A DNA stretch of 38,495 nucleotides from an uncultured Clostridium sp. (GTDB taxonomy: Bacteria; Bacillota; Clostridia; Lachnospirales; Lachnospiraceae): NCBI GenBank assembly GCA_900555045.1, contig USJW01000038.1:1-38495 (forward strand), read 5' to 3'. Made by a program: the position numbers and the translations under genes. The notes under the pieces are model-generated. The model saw only the letters and a list, made by a program, of their open reading frames with translations. It did no database searches and was not told the origin of the DNA. Position 1 is the stretch's first letter, and each line of letters begins with the position of its first letter. Below are positions 1-7,168 of this stretch, piece after piece.

Positions 1-86
1 CATCGGAAATATTAACGCTTTTTTGACAAAATTATGGTCTGGGAAATTATGGGTCTTGCTCCAAAAACTGACACGCCAAAATAGGG

Positions 87-102
87 AAAAGTATGGTAAT
101 AT
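87..102 (+). promoter_or_regulatory. Putative extended -10 promoter of the small Cys-rich gene
   Basis: The stretch contains TGGTAATAT, which fits an extended -10 (TG-n-TAATAT, -10 hexamer 97-102). A CTGACA lies at 68-73, too far for a standard -35. The 13-mer AAAAGTATGGTAA at 87-99 recurs exactly, in gene orientation, in the promoter of the 3D-domain gene at the right end (plus-strand 38469-38481). Start site would be near 109. Inferred from sequence only. Confidence 0.45.
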
Positions 103-107
103 ATTTT

Positions 108-135
108 TGTAACAAATATGAAATACATTTGTAAC
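108..135 (+). promoter_or_regulatory. Repeated TGTAAC boxes / BlaI-like operator
   Basis: TGTAAC occurs at 108-113 and 130-135 with TGAAAT between them at 119-124, giving three half-sites at 11-bp steps (N5 gaps). That is the geometry of WalR/YycF boxes (TGTWAH-N5-TGTWAH), the middle one having one mismatch. The same stretch contains TACATTTGTA (124-133), which fits the BlaI/MecI operator TACAnnTGTA seen before blaI and the PBP gene downstream. Which regulator uses it cannot be decided from sequence. Its place just downstream of the likely promoter suggests repression. Confidence 0.45.
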
Positions 136-165
136 AATTTTCACGACGGAAAGAGAGGACAAGAC

Positions 166-531
166 ATGATGTTATCGATCCCTACAATGGCACTGGCAGC
201 GGCGGTGGGCTCCGGCTGCCCGGTGAACCAGGCCAATATAAACCAGTACAGCCAGGCGCTTAACAATCCCGGCAGCCAGGTGTACATGCAGGCCCAGAAC
301 GGAGAGACGGATTTAAGCATACTGCTGGATCAGATGGGCGTCTCCTGCCCCGACGGCCTGTGTGACGGGCTGGACGGGAATTGCCCCAGCGGAAGCTGCA
401 GCCTGGGCGGAAGCTGCAGCGTTGGCGCGGGCGGCGGCTTCTCTCAGGGAGCGAATTTCACCGTCCGCGGCGCGGGCGCCAGAGGCGGAAAGAGCTGCGG
501 AAACCAGAATTTCGGAGGGTTTTACCGCTAA
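166..531 (+). CDS. Small Cys/Gly-rich hypothetical protein
   Basis: I do not recognise this protein. It is 121 aa when started at ATG 166, chosen because AGAGAGGA ends seven or eight bases upstream; an in-frame ATG at 118 lacks a ribosome site and would put the operator-like boxes inside the gene. Residues 1-17 are hydrophobic and small (ending AAAVGSG) without a basic n-region, so export is uncertain. A middle part (residues 21-60) is ordinary and polar. The last half is low complexity with Cys at 18, 61, 66, 73, 78, 84 and 111 separated by Gly/Ser runs, then a Gly/Arg-rich tail ending NFGGFYR. Seven cysteines in such spacing suggest metal binding or disulfides. Nothing nearby looks like a peptide-modifying enzyme. 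It is a single-gene unit with its own promoter and a probable terminator downstream. Confidence 0.6.
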   Translation: MMLSIPTMALAAAVGSGCPVNQANINQYSQALNNPGSQVYMQAQNGETDLSILLDQMGVSCPDGLCDGLDGNCPSGSCSLGGSCSVGAGGGFSQGANFTVRGAGARGGKSCGNQNFGGFYR

Positions 532-583
532 CTATCCACCCCATGACCATAATCTCGAATTCATTTTCAAATACTCCTTTTGA

Positions 584-627
584 GGGGAGGCGGCCAGCGC
601 AGATTGCGGGGGACGCCTCCCCCTTTT
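584..627 (+). terminator. Probable intrinsic terminator after the small gene
   Basis: GGGGAGGCG (584-592) pairs with CGCCTCCCC (614-622), followed by CTTTT. The loop is about 21 nt and the T run is short, so strength is uncertain. Confidence 0.5.
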
Positions 628-718
628 GGCGAATTGGATGGGCGCCCACAGCCTGGTCCGCGGGCGGTTTCCCGGACGCTCCCTCGCATGGGAGAAAGGC
701 CGGGGTAAAAAACAGAGA

Positions 719-742
719 ATTCTTGCCGAAATTCTTGCCGAA
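719..742. repeat. Perfect 12-bp tandem duplication
   Basis: ATTCTTGCCGAA occurs twice head to tail (719-730, 731-742), just upstream of the mgtC-like gene's -35 element. It may be a slippage duplication or a paired protein site. Confidence 0.7.
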
Positions 743-747
743 TTCGC

Positions 748-776
748 TTGACTCGCGGACCCCATCGCGGTATTCT
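748..776 (+). promoter_or_regulatory. Sigma-A promoter of the mgtC-like gene
   Basis: TTGACT (748-753), 17-bp spacer, TATTCT (771-776). Transcription would start near 783, leaving a leader of about 85 nt. CGCGG occurs at both ends of the spacer. Confidence 0.65.
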
Positions 777-798
777 TTGTGTTAGACTTTAAAGGGAT

Positions 799-842
799 CC
801 CGGCCAAAATGGCCGGGCAATGTACCGCATGTATTTGCGGTA
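799..842 (+). promoter_or_regulatory. Two consecutive leader hairpins before the mgtC-like gene
   Basis: CCCGGCC-AAAAT-GGCCGGG (799-817) is a perfect 7-bp stem. TACCGCA-6 nt-TGCGGTA (823-842) is a second perfect 7-bp stem, ending 13 nt before the GGAGG ribosome site. Neither is followed by a T run, so they are not ordinary terminators. They may control translation or stabilise the RNA. I do not see the conserved parts of an M-box. Confidence 0.5.
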
Positions 843-867
843 TTTCCTGTTTTATGGAGGTAAGAGA

Positions 868-1545
868 ATGAGTGATTTTGTGGTGCAGCAGGGGATTTAT
901 GTAGGGCGGATTGTGGCCGCGGCGATCTGCGGGGGATTTGTGGGCTACGAGCGGCAGAGCAAGAAAAAGACGGCGGGGCTTCGGACCCACGTGATCATCG
1001 CGGTGGCCGCCTCCATGATGATGATCATCTCCAAGTACGGGTTTGACGACGTGCTGGGGGAGTATGTGCGGCTGGACCCCTCCCGTATTGCGGCCGGGAT
1101 CGTGACGGCCATCGGCTTCATCGGCTCCGGAATCATCTTCTTCCGCAACAACAACGTGAGCGGGATTACCACCTCGGCGGGCATCTGGGCCACCGTGGGC
1201 GTGGGCATGGCCATGGGAGCGGGGATGTATGTCCTGGGCGCGGTCTCCACAGCCATTGTGATGGTGTCGGAGGCGTTTCTGGGGAGAAAGGGAATTCTTT
1301 CCAAACGCGCGTGGGAGGAGCGGGAGCTGGAGGTGGAGTACGGCCACGGCGAGGAGGATGACTCCTATGAGAAGATCAAGCAGGCGCTGACCGGGGCCGG
1401 TTGCAGGATGGAGAACATCCGGCTCTCCAGGGAGGCCTCCGCCACGGTACTCACCACGTCCCTGCGGGCCCCGGAAAGCCTGGACGCGGCGGCTCTGGTG
1501 GCGGTGCTTCAAAAAATAGAGGGGGTCCGCCGGGTGTCCCTGTGA
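868..1545 (+). CDS. MgtC/SapB family membrane protein
   Basis: A 225-aa protein of the MgtC/SapB family. Family knowledge: members are inner-membrane proteins tied to survival at low Mg2+ and, in some pathogens, to ATP synthase inhibition; function in Clostridia is not settled. What is seen: about four to five hydrophobic segments in residues 1-140, the conserved start GGFVGYERQ, GLRTH, the GIGFIGSG-type stretch (here AIGFIGSGIIF) and SGITTSAGIW. Residues about 145-225 are soluble and look like the ACT-like C-terminal domain of longer members. The start at 868 follows GGAGG at 856-860; an in-frame ATG at 820 would overlap the leader hairpins. The gene is alone between its own promoter and that of the DUF368 gene. 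Confidence 0.88.
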   Translation: MSDFVVQQGIYVGRIVAAAICGGFVGYERQSKKKTAGLRTHVIIAVAASMMMIISKYGFDDVLGEYVRLDPSRIAAGIVTAIGFIGSGIIFFRNNNVSGITTSAGIWATVGVGMAMGAGMYVLGAVSTAIVMVSEAFLGRKGILSKRAWEERELEVEYGHGEEDDSYEKIKQALTGAGCRMENIRLSREASATVLTTSLRAPESLDAAALVAVLQKIEGVRRVSL

Positions 1546-1582
1546 GCGGTCATATAACGGGCGTCTTTTCACGATATTTTAA

Positions 1583-1612
1583 TTCGACTTTTTTCACCTG
1601 TCAGGTTACAAT
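1583..1612 (+). promoter_or_regulatory. Probable promoter of the DUF368 gene
   Basis: TTCGAC (1583-1588), 18-bp spacer, TACAAT (1607-1612), followed by a leader of about 65 nt. Confidence 0.45.
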
Positions 1613-1681
1613 GGGCTGCATAGCCGGCCTCAATCCGGGAATATACTGGAGAGAGGCTTTAGATAAGGAGAAAAGAGATCG

Positions 1682-2500
1682 ATGAATCGGAACGGAATCA
1701 CGACGATATTAAAAGGAATGTGGATCGGAGGGACCATGACGGTGCCGGGGGTCAGCGGCGGCTCCATGGCGATGATTTTGGGAATTTACGACCGGCTGAT
1801 CACCTCCGTCAGCTCGTTTTTTAAGCACCCGGCGGAGAGCTGCCGGTTTCTGGCGATGTTTGTGGGCGGCGCGGGGCTTGGAATGATCCTGTTTGCGCGG
1901 CTGATCAACACCCTCCTGGCGGGCCCCGCCGACATCCCGGTGCGCTTTTTCTTCCTGGGTGCGGTGGCGGGCGGCGTGCCCATGATCTACCGGGAGGCGG
2001 GGGTGCGAAAGCTGGACCTTAAGGCCATCGCCTACCCGGTGATGGGCATTGTGCTGGTGGTTCTCCTGGCCATGCTGCCCCAGGGCGTGTTCGGGCCCGG
2101 CGGGGGTATGGGGATTTTGTCCGCGCTTCTCCAGCTGCTCGGCGGTGTGATCATCGCCGTCGGCCTGGTGCTTCCCGGGATCAGCGTGTCCCAGATGCTT
2201 TACATGCTGGGGATCTACGAGGGGATCATGGAGAACATCGCGAAGCTCAACATTCTCCCGCTCATCCCCCTGGGCGTTGGGGTGGTCGGCGGAATCTTCC
2301 TGACCACAAAGGTGTTGGAGCGGCTTATGGAGCGCCATCCCCAGCCCACCTACCTGGTGATTCTCGGCTTTATGTTCGGCTCCCTGCCGGAGCTGTTCCC
2401 GGGGATTCCCGGCGGCGGCACGCTGGTCGCCAGCATCGCGATGGCGGCGGCGGGCTTTTTCGCCCTGTACGTGATGTCGCGGAAGGAGGCCGAAACCTGA
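1682..2500 (+). CDS. popT: DUF368 / PopT polyprenyl-phosphate translocase
   Basis: A 272-aa polytopic membrane protein of the DUF368 family. Family knowledge: DUF368 proteins (PopT) and DedA proteins (UptA) return undecaprenyl phosphate across the membrane, recycling the lipid carrier used for peptidoglycan and teichoic acid export. Seen here: the diagnostic N-terminus GMWIGGTMTVPGVSGGSMAMI (residues about 12-32), a repeated related motif in the middle (GLVLPGISVSQMLYMLGIYEG), and about eight hydrophobic segments. AAGGAG lies 11 bases before ATG 1682. It ends 73 bp before blaI and has its own promoter. The neighbouring genes build or sense peptidoglycan, which fits a role in carrier recycling during wall stress. 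Substrate is inferred from family only. Confidence 0.85.
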   Translation: MNRNGITTILKGMWIGGTMTVPGVSGGSMAMILGIYDRLITSVSSFFKHPAESCRFLAMFVGGAGLGMILFARLINTLLAGPADIPVRFFFLGAVAGGVPMIYREAGVRKLDLKAIAYPVMGIVLVVLLAMLPQGVFGPGGGMGILSALLQLLGGVIIAVGLVLPGISVSQMLYMLGIYEGIMENIAKLNILPLIPLGVGVVGGIFLTTKVLERLMERHPQPTYLVILGFMFGSLPELFPGIPGGGTLVASIAMAAAGFFALYVMSRKEAET

Positions 2501-2504
2501 CGGT

Positions 2505-2552
2505 TTGACAGCTGCCTGGTCCTGCGGTATAATCCTGTTATTACACATGTAA
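2505..2552 (+). promoter_or_regulatory. blaI-blaR1 promoter with BlaI operator
   Basis: A consensus promoter, TTGACA (2505-2510), 17-bp spacer, TATAAT (2528-2533), is followed at once by TTACACATGTAA (2541-2552). This fits the BlaI/MecI operator TACAnnTGTA and would cover positions about +1 to +12. This is the expected arrangement for autorepression by BlaI. Confidence 0.85.
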
Positions 2553-2572
2553 GGGACGGGGAGGATCGCGCG

Positions 2573-2959
2573 ATGAAAAGCTTACCGCAGATATCGGAGG
2601 CCGAGTACGAGGTGATGAAGGTAGTGTGGCGGCATGCGCCTATCAACACCAACGAGATAACGGAGCAGCTGATGAAGACCACGGCCTGGGGGGCCAAGAC
2701 CATCCAGACTCTGATCAAGCGCCTGACCACAAAGGGGGCGCTGGCCTACGAAAAGCAGGGGCGGATGTACGTGTACACACCCCTGGTGAAGGAGAGCGAG
2801 TACGTGGACCAGAAGAGCGAGCGCTTTCTGGACCGGTATTACGACGGCCACATCAGCACCATGCTGTCCGCCTACATGGAGGGCGGGCGGCTGAGCGAGG
2901 AGGAGTTAAACTCCCTGCGGGCCCTGTTGGCTGAGGCGCCTGGGGAGCGGGAGGACTGA
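2573..2959 (+). CDS. blaI: BlaI/MecI-type winged-helix repressor
   Basis: A 128-aa BlaI/MecI/CopY family repressor. Residues about 1-75 form the winged helix (ISEAEYEVMKVVW, then TNEITEQL, recognition region AKTIQTLIKRLTTKGAL, wing YEKQGRMYVYTPL). Residues about 76-128 form the helical dimerisation part where family members are cleaved when the sensor is activated. It should repress its own operon and the downstream PBP gene through the TACAnnTGTA operators at 2541-2552, 4802-4823 and 4880-4891. GGGGAGG at 2558-2564 gives the start. One base separates it from blaR1, so the two are co-transcribed and probably translationally coupled. The identity of the inducing compound is not shown by the sequence. 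Confidence 0.92.
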   Translation: MKSLPQISEAEYEVMKVVWRHAPINTNEITEQLMKTTAWGAKTIQTLIKRLTTKGALAYEKQGRMYVYTPLVKESEYVDQKSERFLDRYYDGHISTMLSAYMEGGRLSEEELNSLRALLAEAPGERED

Positions 2960-2960
2960 T

Positions 2961-4760
2961 ATGGCAGCGTTCACGGGTATGGCGGAGTTTTGCGTGCGCT
3001 TTCTGGCGTGCAACCTGGTCATCGCCGTCATGACCGCCTTATTTCTGGCGGCGAAGCGGCTCCTCCTTCGGGTGCTGTCCGGCCGCATGCAATACAATCT
3101 TTGGCTGGTGTTTCTGGCGCTTTTGGCGGTCCCGTTTCTGCCGGTGGGCGGCGCGGTGCGTTTCCCGGGTTTTGCGGCAAACAGCGCGGGGAAACTCTCT
3201 TCCGCCGCGTTCCGGGCGGCTGCCGGGACAGAGGCGCAGCGGACGGCGGACTGGCTGCACGATTTTTATGAGGCGGCGGGATCCGGCGCTTCGGCTCTCG
3301 CGGGGCGGGTTCTGACCGCGCTGTGGCTTCTCGGGATGGCGGCCGGGCTGGCGCTCACTGCGAGCTCCCTGCTGCGCCTTTTGCGGCTTAAGCGGTCCGC
3401 CCTTCCCCTCCAGAGCGACCAGGTGAGGCGGATTTATGAGCGCTGCCTCAGGGAGACGGGGATCCGGCGCGAAATTCCAATCTACAGCACCGCCTTTTTG
3501 GCCTCCCCCGTGATCGCGGGGTGCTTTAGACCGCGGATCTACCTTCCGATCCGCCTGATCTCGGACTTTCACGGGGAGCGCCTGCGCTACATGCTGTTGC
3601 ATGAGCTGGAGCACTACCGCCACAGGGACACGCTTGTGGGCGGTCTCATGCACCTGGCGGGCATCGTCTACTGGTTCAATCCTCTTGTGCGGCGCGCGCT
3701 GCGGGAGATGGTGGACGACCGGGAGGTGGCCTGCGACGCAGCGGTCCTTCGGAGGCTGAGCGCGGGGGAGTACCGGGCTTATGGCATGACATTGATCGAT
3801 CTTGCGGAGAGCGTGTCGAGAAATCCGGTGCCTCTGGCTGCCGGAATCGGCGGGAGCATGCGGCAGATGAAGCGCCGAATCCGGAGCATCGCCTCCTACC
3901 GGCCGTTCACCCCGGACAGGAGGAGAAGAGGGCTGGCTGCCTGCGCGGCCGTTGCCATGCTCCTCGTAAGCTTCGCACCGCCCCTGGCGATTTTTGCGGC
4001 GGATACGGACCGCTACCGGTGGGAGGCGCCGGAGAATTTGGCGGTTCGGGAGGAACTCGGCAGCCATTTTGACGGCAGTCCGGGCTGCTTCGTGCTCTAT
4101 GACCGGGAGGCGGACGCATGGACGGTGTGCGGCCTGGAACGGGCCTCGGTGAGGGTCTCGCCGAACTCCACCTACAAGATCTATGACGCGCTTTTGGGGC
4201 TTGAGAGCGGGGTGATCGGGCCGGGGCGGTCGCAGATGGCGTGGGATGGGACCAACTATTCCATAGACGCCTGGAATGCCGGTCAGGATCTGAACTCGGC
4301 CATGAAAAACTCCGTCAACTGGTATTTCCAGTCCATCGACCGGCAGGCGGGGGAGGAAAAAGTCCGGGAGTTTGTGGACCGGATCGGCTACGGCAACCGG
4401 GATCTCTCGGGGGAGTTTCCCAGCTACTGGATGGAATCCAGCTTAAAGATCTCGCCGGTGGAGCAGGTGGAGCTTTTGCAGAAATTTGATCAAAACCGGT
4501 TTGGTCTGCCCGGGGAGCAGGTGCAGGCCGTGAAGAACGCCCTCCTTCTGGAGTCCGCAGGCGGGGCGCGCCTCTACGGAAAGACCGGCACCGGCCAGGT
4601 CGGGAGCGGGGACCGAAACGGCTGGTTCGTGGGATATGTGGAGAAGCCGGGGAACACCTGCTATTTTGCAGCGTATATTTGCGGCGGCGGGGACACCGGG
4701 GGAACGCGGGCGGCCGGGGCTGCTATGGGGATTTTGGCGGATCTGGGAGTTTGGAATTAG
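2961..4760 (+). CDS. blaR1: BlaR1/MecR1-type beta-lactam sensor and metalloprotease
   Basis: A 599-aa sensor-transducer. Seen in order: hydrophobic segments near residues 15-35, 45-63 and 113-140; a cytoplasmic M56 zinc protease with HELEH (H214, E215, H218) and a downstream DDREVACD (E255) typical of the third ligand; another hydrophobic segment near 326-347; then an extracellular penicillin-binding sensor of class D beta-lactamase type with STYK (S403-K406), SVN (451-453) and KTG (541-543). All three active-site motifs are intact. Family knowledge: acylation of the sensor serine by a beta-lactam activates the protease and leads to loss of the BlaI/MecI repressor. Length and architecture match full-length BlaR1/MecR1. 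Co-transcribed with blaI. Confidence 0.93.
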   Translation: MAAFTGMAEFCVRFLACNLVIAVMTALFLAAKRLLLRVLSGRMQYNLWLVFLALLAVPFLPVGGAVRFPGFAANSAGKLSSAAFRAAAGTEAQRTADWLHDFYEAAGSGASALAGRVLTALWLLGMAAGLALTASSLLRLLRLKRSALPLQSDQVRRIYERCLRETGIRREIPIYSTAFLASPVIAGCFRPRIYLPIRLISDFHGERLRYMLLHELEHYRHRDTLVGGLMHLAGIVYWFNPLVRRALREMVDDREVACDAAVLRRLSAGEYRAYGMTLIDLAESVSRNPVPLAAGIGGSMRQMKRRIRSIASYRPFTPDRRRRGLAACAAVAMLLVSFAPPLAIFAADTDRYRWEAPENLAVREELGSHFDGSPGCFVLYDREADAWTVCGLERASVRVSPNSTYKIYDALLGLESGVIGPGRSQMAWDGTNYSIDAWNAGQDLNSAMKNSVNWYFQSIDRQAGEEKVREFVDRIGYGNRDLSGEFPSYWMESSLKISPVEQVELLQKFDQNRFGLPGEQVQAVKNALLLESAGGARLYGKTGTGQVGSGDRNGWFVGYVEKPGNTCYFAAYICGGGDTGGTRAAGAAMGILADLGVWN

Positions 4761-4792
4761 CCTGGCAAATTAGTCGGGCAACAAAAATCCCA

Positions 4793-4823
4793 TTGACATA
4801 CATATCTTACGGTTGTAAGATAT
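4793..4823 (+). promoter_or_regulatory. PBP gene promoter with palindromic BlaI-type operator
   Basis: TTGACA (4793-4798), 17-bp spacer, TAAGAT (4816-4821). A perfect palindrome with 9-bp arms, ATATCTTAC-GGTT-GTAAGATAT (4802-4823), covers the spacer and -10. Its core TTACGGTTGTAA differs from TTACAnnTGTAA at one base, so BlaI bound here would block RNA polymerase. Confidence 0.75.
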
Positions 4824-4829
4824 AAAAAT

Positions 4830-4869
4830 AACTGCGGGGTGCCTCTCGCGCCGCCGCAGTTTCCTTTTT
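4830..4869 (+). terminator. Terminator-like hairpin inside the PBP leader
   Basis: AACTGCGG (4830-4837) pairs with CCGCAGTT (4854-4861), followed by TCCTTTTT. It lies between the promoter and the gene, so it could act as an attenuator or a leaky terminator. No peptide or antiterminator stem is obvious. Confidence 0.5.
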
Positions 4870-4879
4870 GAATATAGTC

Positions 4880-4891
4880 TTACAAATGTAA
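4880..4891 (+). promoter_or_regulatory. Second BlaI operator, close to the PBP start codon
   Basis: TTACAAATGTAA is an exact TTACAnnTGTAA match. It sits 62 bp downstream of the -10 and 24 bp before the start codon. It may act as a roadblock or let BlaI dimers cooperate with the upstream palindrome. Confidence 0.7.
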
Positions 4892-4914
4892 TAATATAAA
4901 TGGAGGGATCGAAT

Positions 4915-7143
4915 ATGCGCAGAAAACACCGTCGGGGGAGAAGCAGGGGGCGTGCAAGACGGGCTGGCCGGGTGCTCCTCTGGACCGTACCGGTTCTGGC
5001 CGCCGCCGGGATCGGGCTCTTCGGGTACGCCGGGGTCCATTGGTACCGCACGTACACCGCCCAAAAGGAGGCAGAGCAGCCGATGACGCCCGAGGAGGAG
5101 CTTTTAGCCTACATGGGCTGCATCGAATCGGGGGAGTATGAGCGGATGTATGGGATGCTGAGCGGGGAGAGCAGGCAGTCCGTGTCCCTGGAAGCGTTCA
5201 CGGAGCGCAACCGGAAAATCTACGAGGGCATCGGCGCCTCGGACATTCAGGTTCAGGTCGCAGAGGTCCGGGAGAATGACGGCCGCGGGGTGACGGTGTA
5301 CTATAATACCAGCATGGACACCCTGGCGGGTCACGTGGAATTTCTCAACCAGGCCGACTTTTTGGGCACCAGCGAGGGGGAGAAGGGGCCGGTCTCCTAC
5401 AGCCTGATCTGGAACGACAGCCTGATCTTCCCGGAGCTGACCGCCTACGACAAGGTGCGGGTGGTGCGGGAGAGCGCCGCCCGCGGGGAGATATTGGACC
5501 GGAACGGCGTGCTCTTGGCCGGAAAGGGAGTGGCCTCGTCGGTGGGCCTCGTGCCGGGAAAGATGGAGATTGCGCCCGGGACTAAGGAGGCGTCCCCCTC
5601 GGATTCTTTAGCCGAAAGCGCCTCCCCCTCCATCCAAAAGCTTGCCACCCTTCTTCACGTATCCCCGGAGAGCATCGGGAAAAAGCTGTCCGCCGGCTGG
5701 GTGAAGGAGGACTCCTTCGTGCCCATAAAGACCATCGAGAAGCTGACGGACCTGGAGCAGCTGGCGGACCCGGTGACGGAGGAGACGCAGCAAAAAATCG
5801 CCCTGAGGGATGCGCTGCTTGCGATCCCCGGCGTGATGATCTCGGACACGGAGGTGCGGGACTATCCCCTGGGCAGCGCGGCCGCCCACCTGGTGGGCTA
5901 CATCCAGCAGGTGACGGCGGAGGACCTTGAGAAGCACCCGGGTGAGGGCTACCGGTCGGGCAGCGTCATCGGGCGCAGCGGCATGGAGCTGCTCTACGAG
6001 AAGGAGCTAAAGGGCCAGGACGGCTGCAGGATATTGATCGCGGACGAGGACGGGCGGGAGAAGTACACCCTGGCCCAGATTCCCAAGAAGGACGGACAGA
6101 CCATCCGCCTCACCATCGACGCGGCGCTTCAGCGCTCGATCTACGCCTCCTACGCGGAGGACAAGAGCTGCTCCGTGGCCATGAACCCCTACACCGGGGA
6201 GGTGCTGGCCCTGGTCAGCACGCCCTCCTTCGACAGCCGGGATTTCATCTACGGCATGTCCCAGGAGCTCTGGGACAGCCTAAACCAGGACGAGCGGATG
6301 CCGCTCTACAACCGGTTCCGCCAAAAGCTGTGCCCCGGCTCCTCCTTCAAGCCGGTGACCGCCGCTATCGGCCTAAAGACCGGGGCCATCGACCCGGATA
6401 TGGATTACGGCGACGAGGGGCTCTCGTGGCAGAAGGACAAGGGGTGGGGGAATTACTATGTGACCACCCTGCATGAGACCGCGCCGGCAAACTTAAAAAA
6501 TGCGCTGGTCCTGTCCGACAACATCTACTTTGCCAAGGCGGCGCTGCGCATCGGCGCCGACCGCCTGGCCAATGAGCTGGACCTGCTGGGCTTTAACAGC
6601 CAGCTGCCATTTGAGATCTCGGTGGCGAAATCCCAGTACTCCAACGGCGAGCAGATCGGCTCGGAGATCCAGCTGGCGGACAGCGGCTACGGCCAAGGCC
6701 AGGTGCTAGTGAACCCGATCCACCTGGCGGCTCTCTACACGGGCTTTTTAAACGGCGGGGATGTGATAAAGCCCTATCTGCTCTACCGCGAGGAGGCGAG
6801 CCCTGAGGTGTGGCTGAGCGGGGCCTACACGCCGGAGGCGGCGCGGCTCGTGGAGGAGGGGCTTGAGGAAGTGGTCCGCTCGCCCCACGGGACCGGCCGC
6901 CGGGCGAACCGGGAGGACGTGGTGCTGGCGGGAAAGACGGGGACCGCGGAGATCAAGCTGACCAAGGACGACTTAAACGGTACGGAGCTTGGCTGGTTCT
7001 GCGTGGCCACCGCCCAAAAAGAAGCGGCCTCCCCCATCCTCCTTGTGACCATGGTGGAGGATGTGAAAGGCCGCGGCGGAAGCGGGTATGTGGTGGACCA
7101 CGCGGCTGCGCTGCTAGACGGCTATTTCAGACAAAATCGATAG
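4915..7143 (+). CDS. MecA_N-type penicillin-binding protein (PBP2a-like transpeptidase)
   Basis: A 742-aa class B PBP. Seen in order: a basic N-terminus and one membrane anchor (residues about 19-42); an NTF2-like MecA_N domain (about 58-170); a dimerisation domain (about 180-380) including SGMELLYEKELKG; and a transpeptidase domain with SSFK (S476-K479), SDN (534-536) and KTGT (674-677), all intact. It crosslinks peptidoglycan outside the membrane. Start ATG 4915 is preceded by GGAGGG with 7-bp spacing; an ATG at 4900 would precede that site. Its promoter and leader carry two BlaI-type operators, and blaI-blaR1 lies directly upstream, the same logic as mecI-mecR1-mecA. Reduced beta-lactam affinity is an inference; MecA_N-type PBPs also occur as housekeeping enzymes. 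Confidence 0.9.
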   Translation: MRRKHRRGRSRGRARRAGRVLLWTVPVLAAAGIGLFGYAGVHWYRTYTAQKEAEQPMTPEEELLAYMGCIESGEYERMYGMLSGESRQSVSLEAFTERNRKIYEGIGASDIQVQVAEVRENDGRGVTVYYNTSMDTLAGHVEFLNQADFLGTSEGEKGPVSYSLIWNDSLIFPELTAYDKVRVVRESAARGEILDRNGVLLAGKGVASSVGLVPGKMEIAPGTKEASPSDSLAESASPSIQKLATLLHVSPESIGKKLSAGWVKEDSFVPIKTIEKLTDLEQLADPVTEETQQKIALRDALLAIPGVMISDTEVRDYPLGSAAAHLVGYIQQVTAEDLEKHPGEGYRSGSVIGRSGMELLYEKELKGQDGCRILIADEDGREKYTLAQIPKKDGQTIRLTIDAALQRSIYASYAEDKSCSVAMNPYTGEVLALVSTPSFDSRDFIYGMSQELWDSLNQDERMPLYNRFRQKLCPGSSFKPVTAAIGLKTGAIDPDMDYGDEGLSWQKDKGWGNYYVTTLHETAPANLKNALVLSDNIYFAKAALRIGADRLANELDLLGFNSQLPFEISVAKSQYSNGEQIGSEIQLADSGYGQGQVLVNPIHLAALYTGFLNGGDVIKPYLLYREEASPEVWLSGAYTPEAARLVEEGLEEVVRSPHGTGRRANREDVVLAGKTGTAEIKLTKDDLNGTELGWFCVATAQKEAASPILLVTMVEDVKGRGGSGYVVDHAAALLDGYFRQNR

Positions 7144-7168
7144 AGGGGGCGCGGCTTGGCGCGGCGCG

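Noticed and set aside
531..867. M-box Mg2+ riboswitch before the mgtC-like gene
   Set aside because: The promoter leaves only about 85 nt of leader, and the conserved multi-stem M-box parts are not visible.
532..1572. Long minus-strand open frame over the mgtC-like gene
   Set aside because: It is antisense to a clear family member, is rich in His/Arg/Pro as expected from GC-rich shadow frames, and has no ribosome site.
1709..2548. Minus-strand 279-aa frame over the DUF368 gene
   Set aside because: Shadow frame with His/Gln/Pro-rich composition and no recognisable domain.
3039..4067. Minus-strand 342-aa frame inside blaR1
   Set aside because: Antisense to an intact M56 protease; composition is that of a shadow frame.
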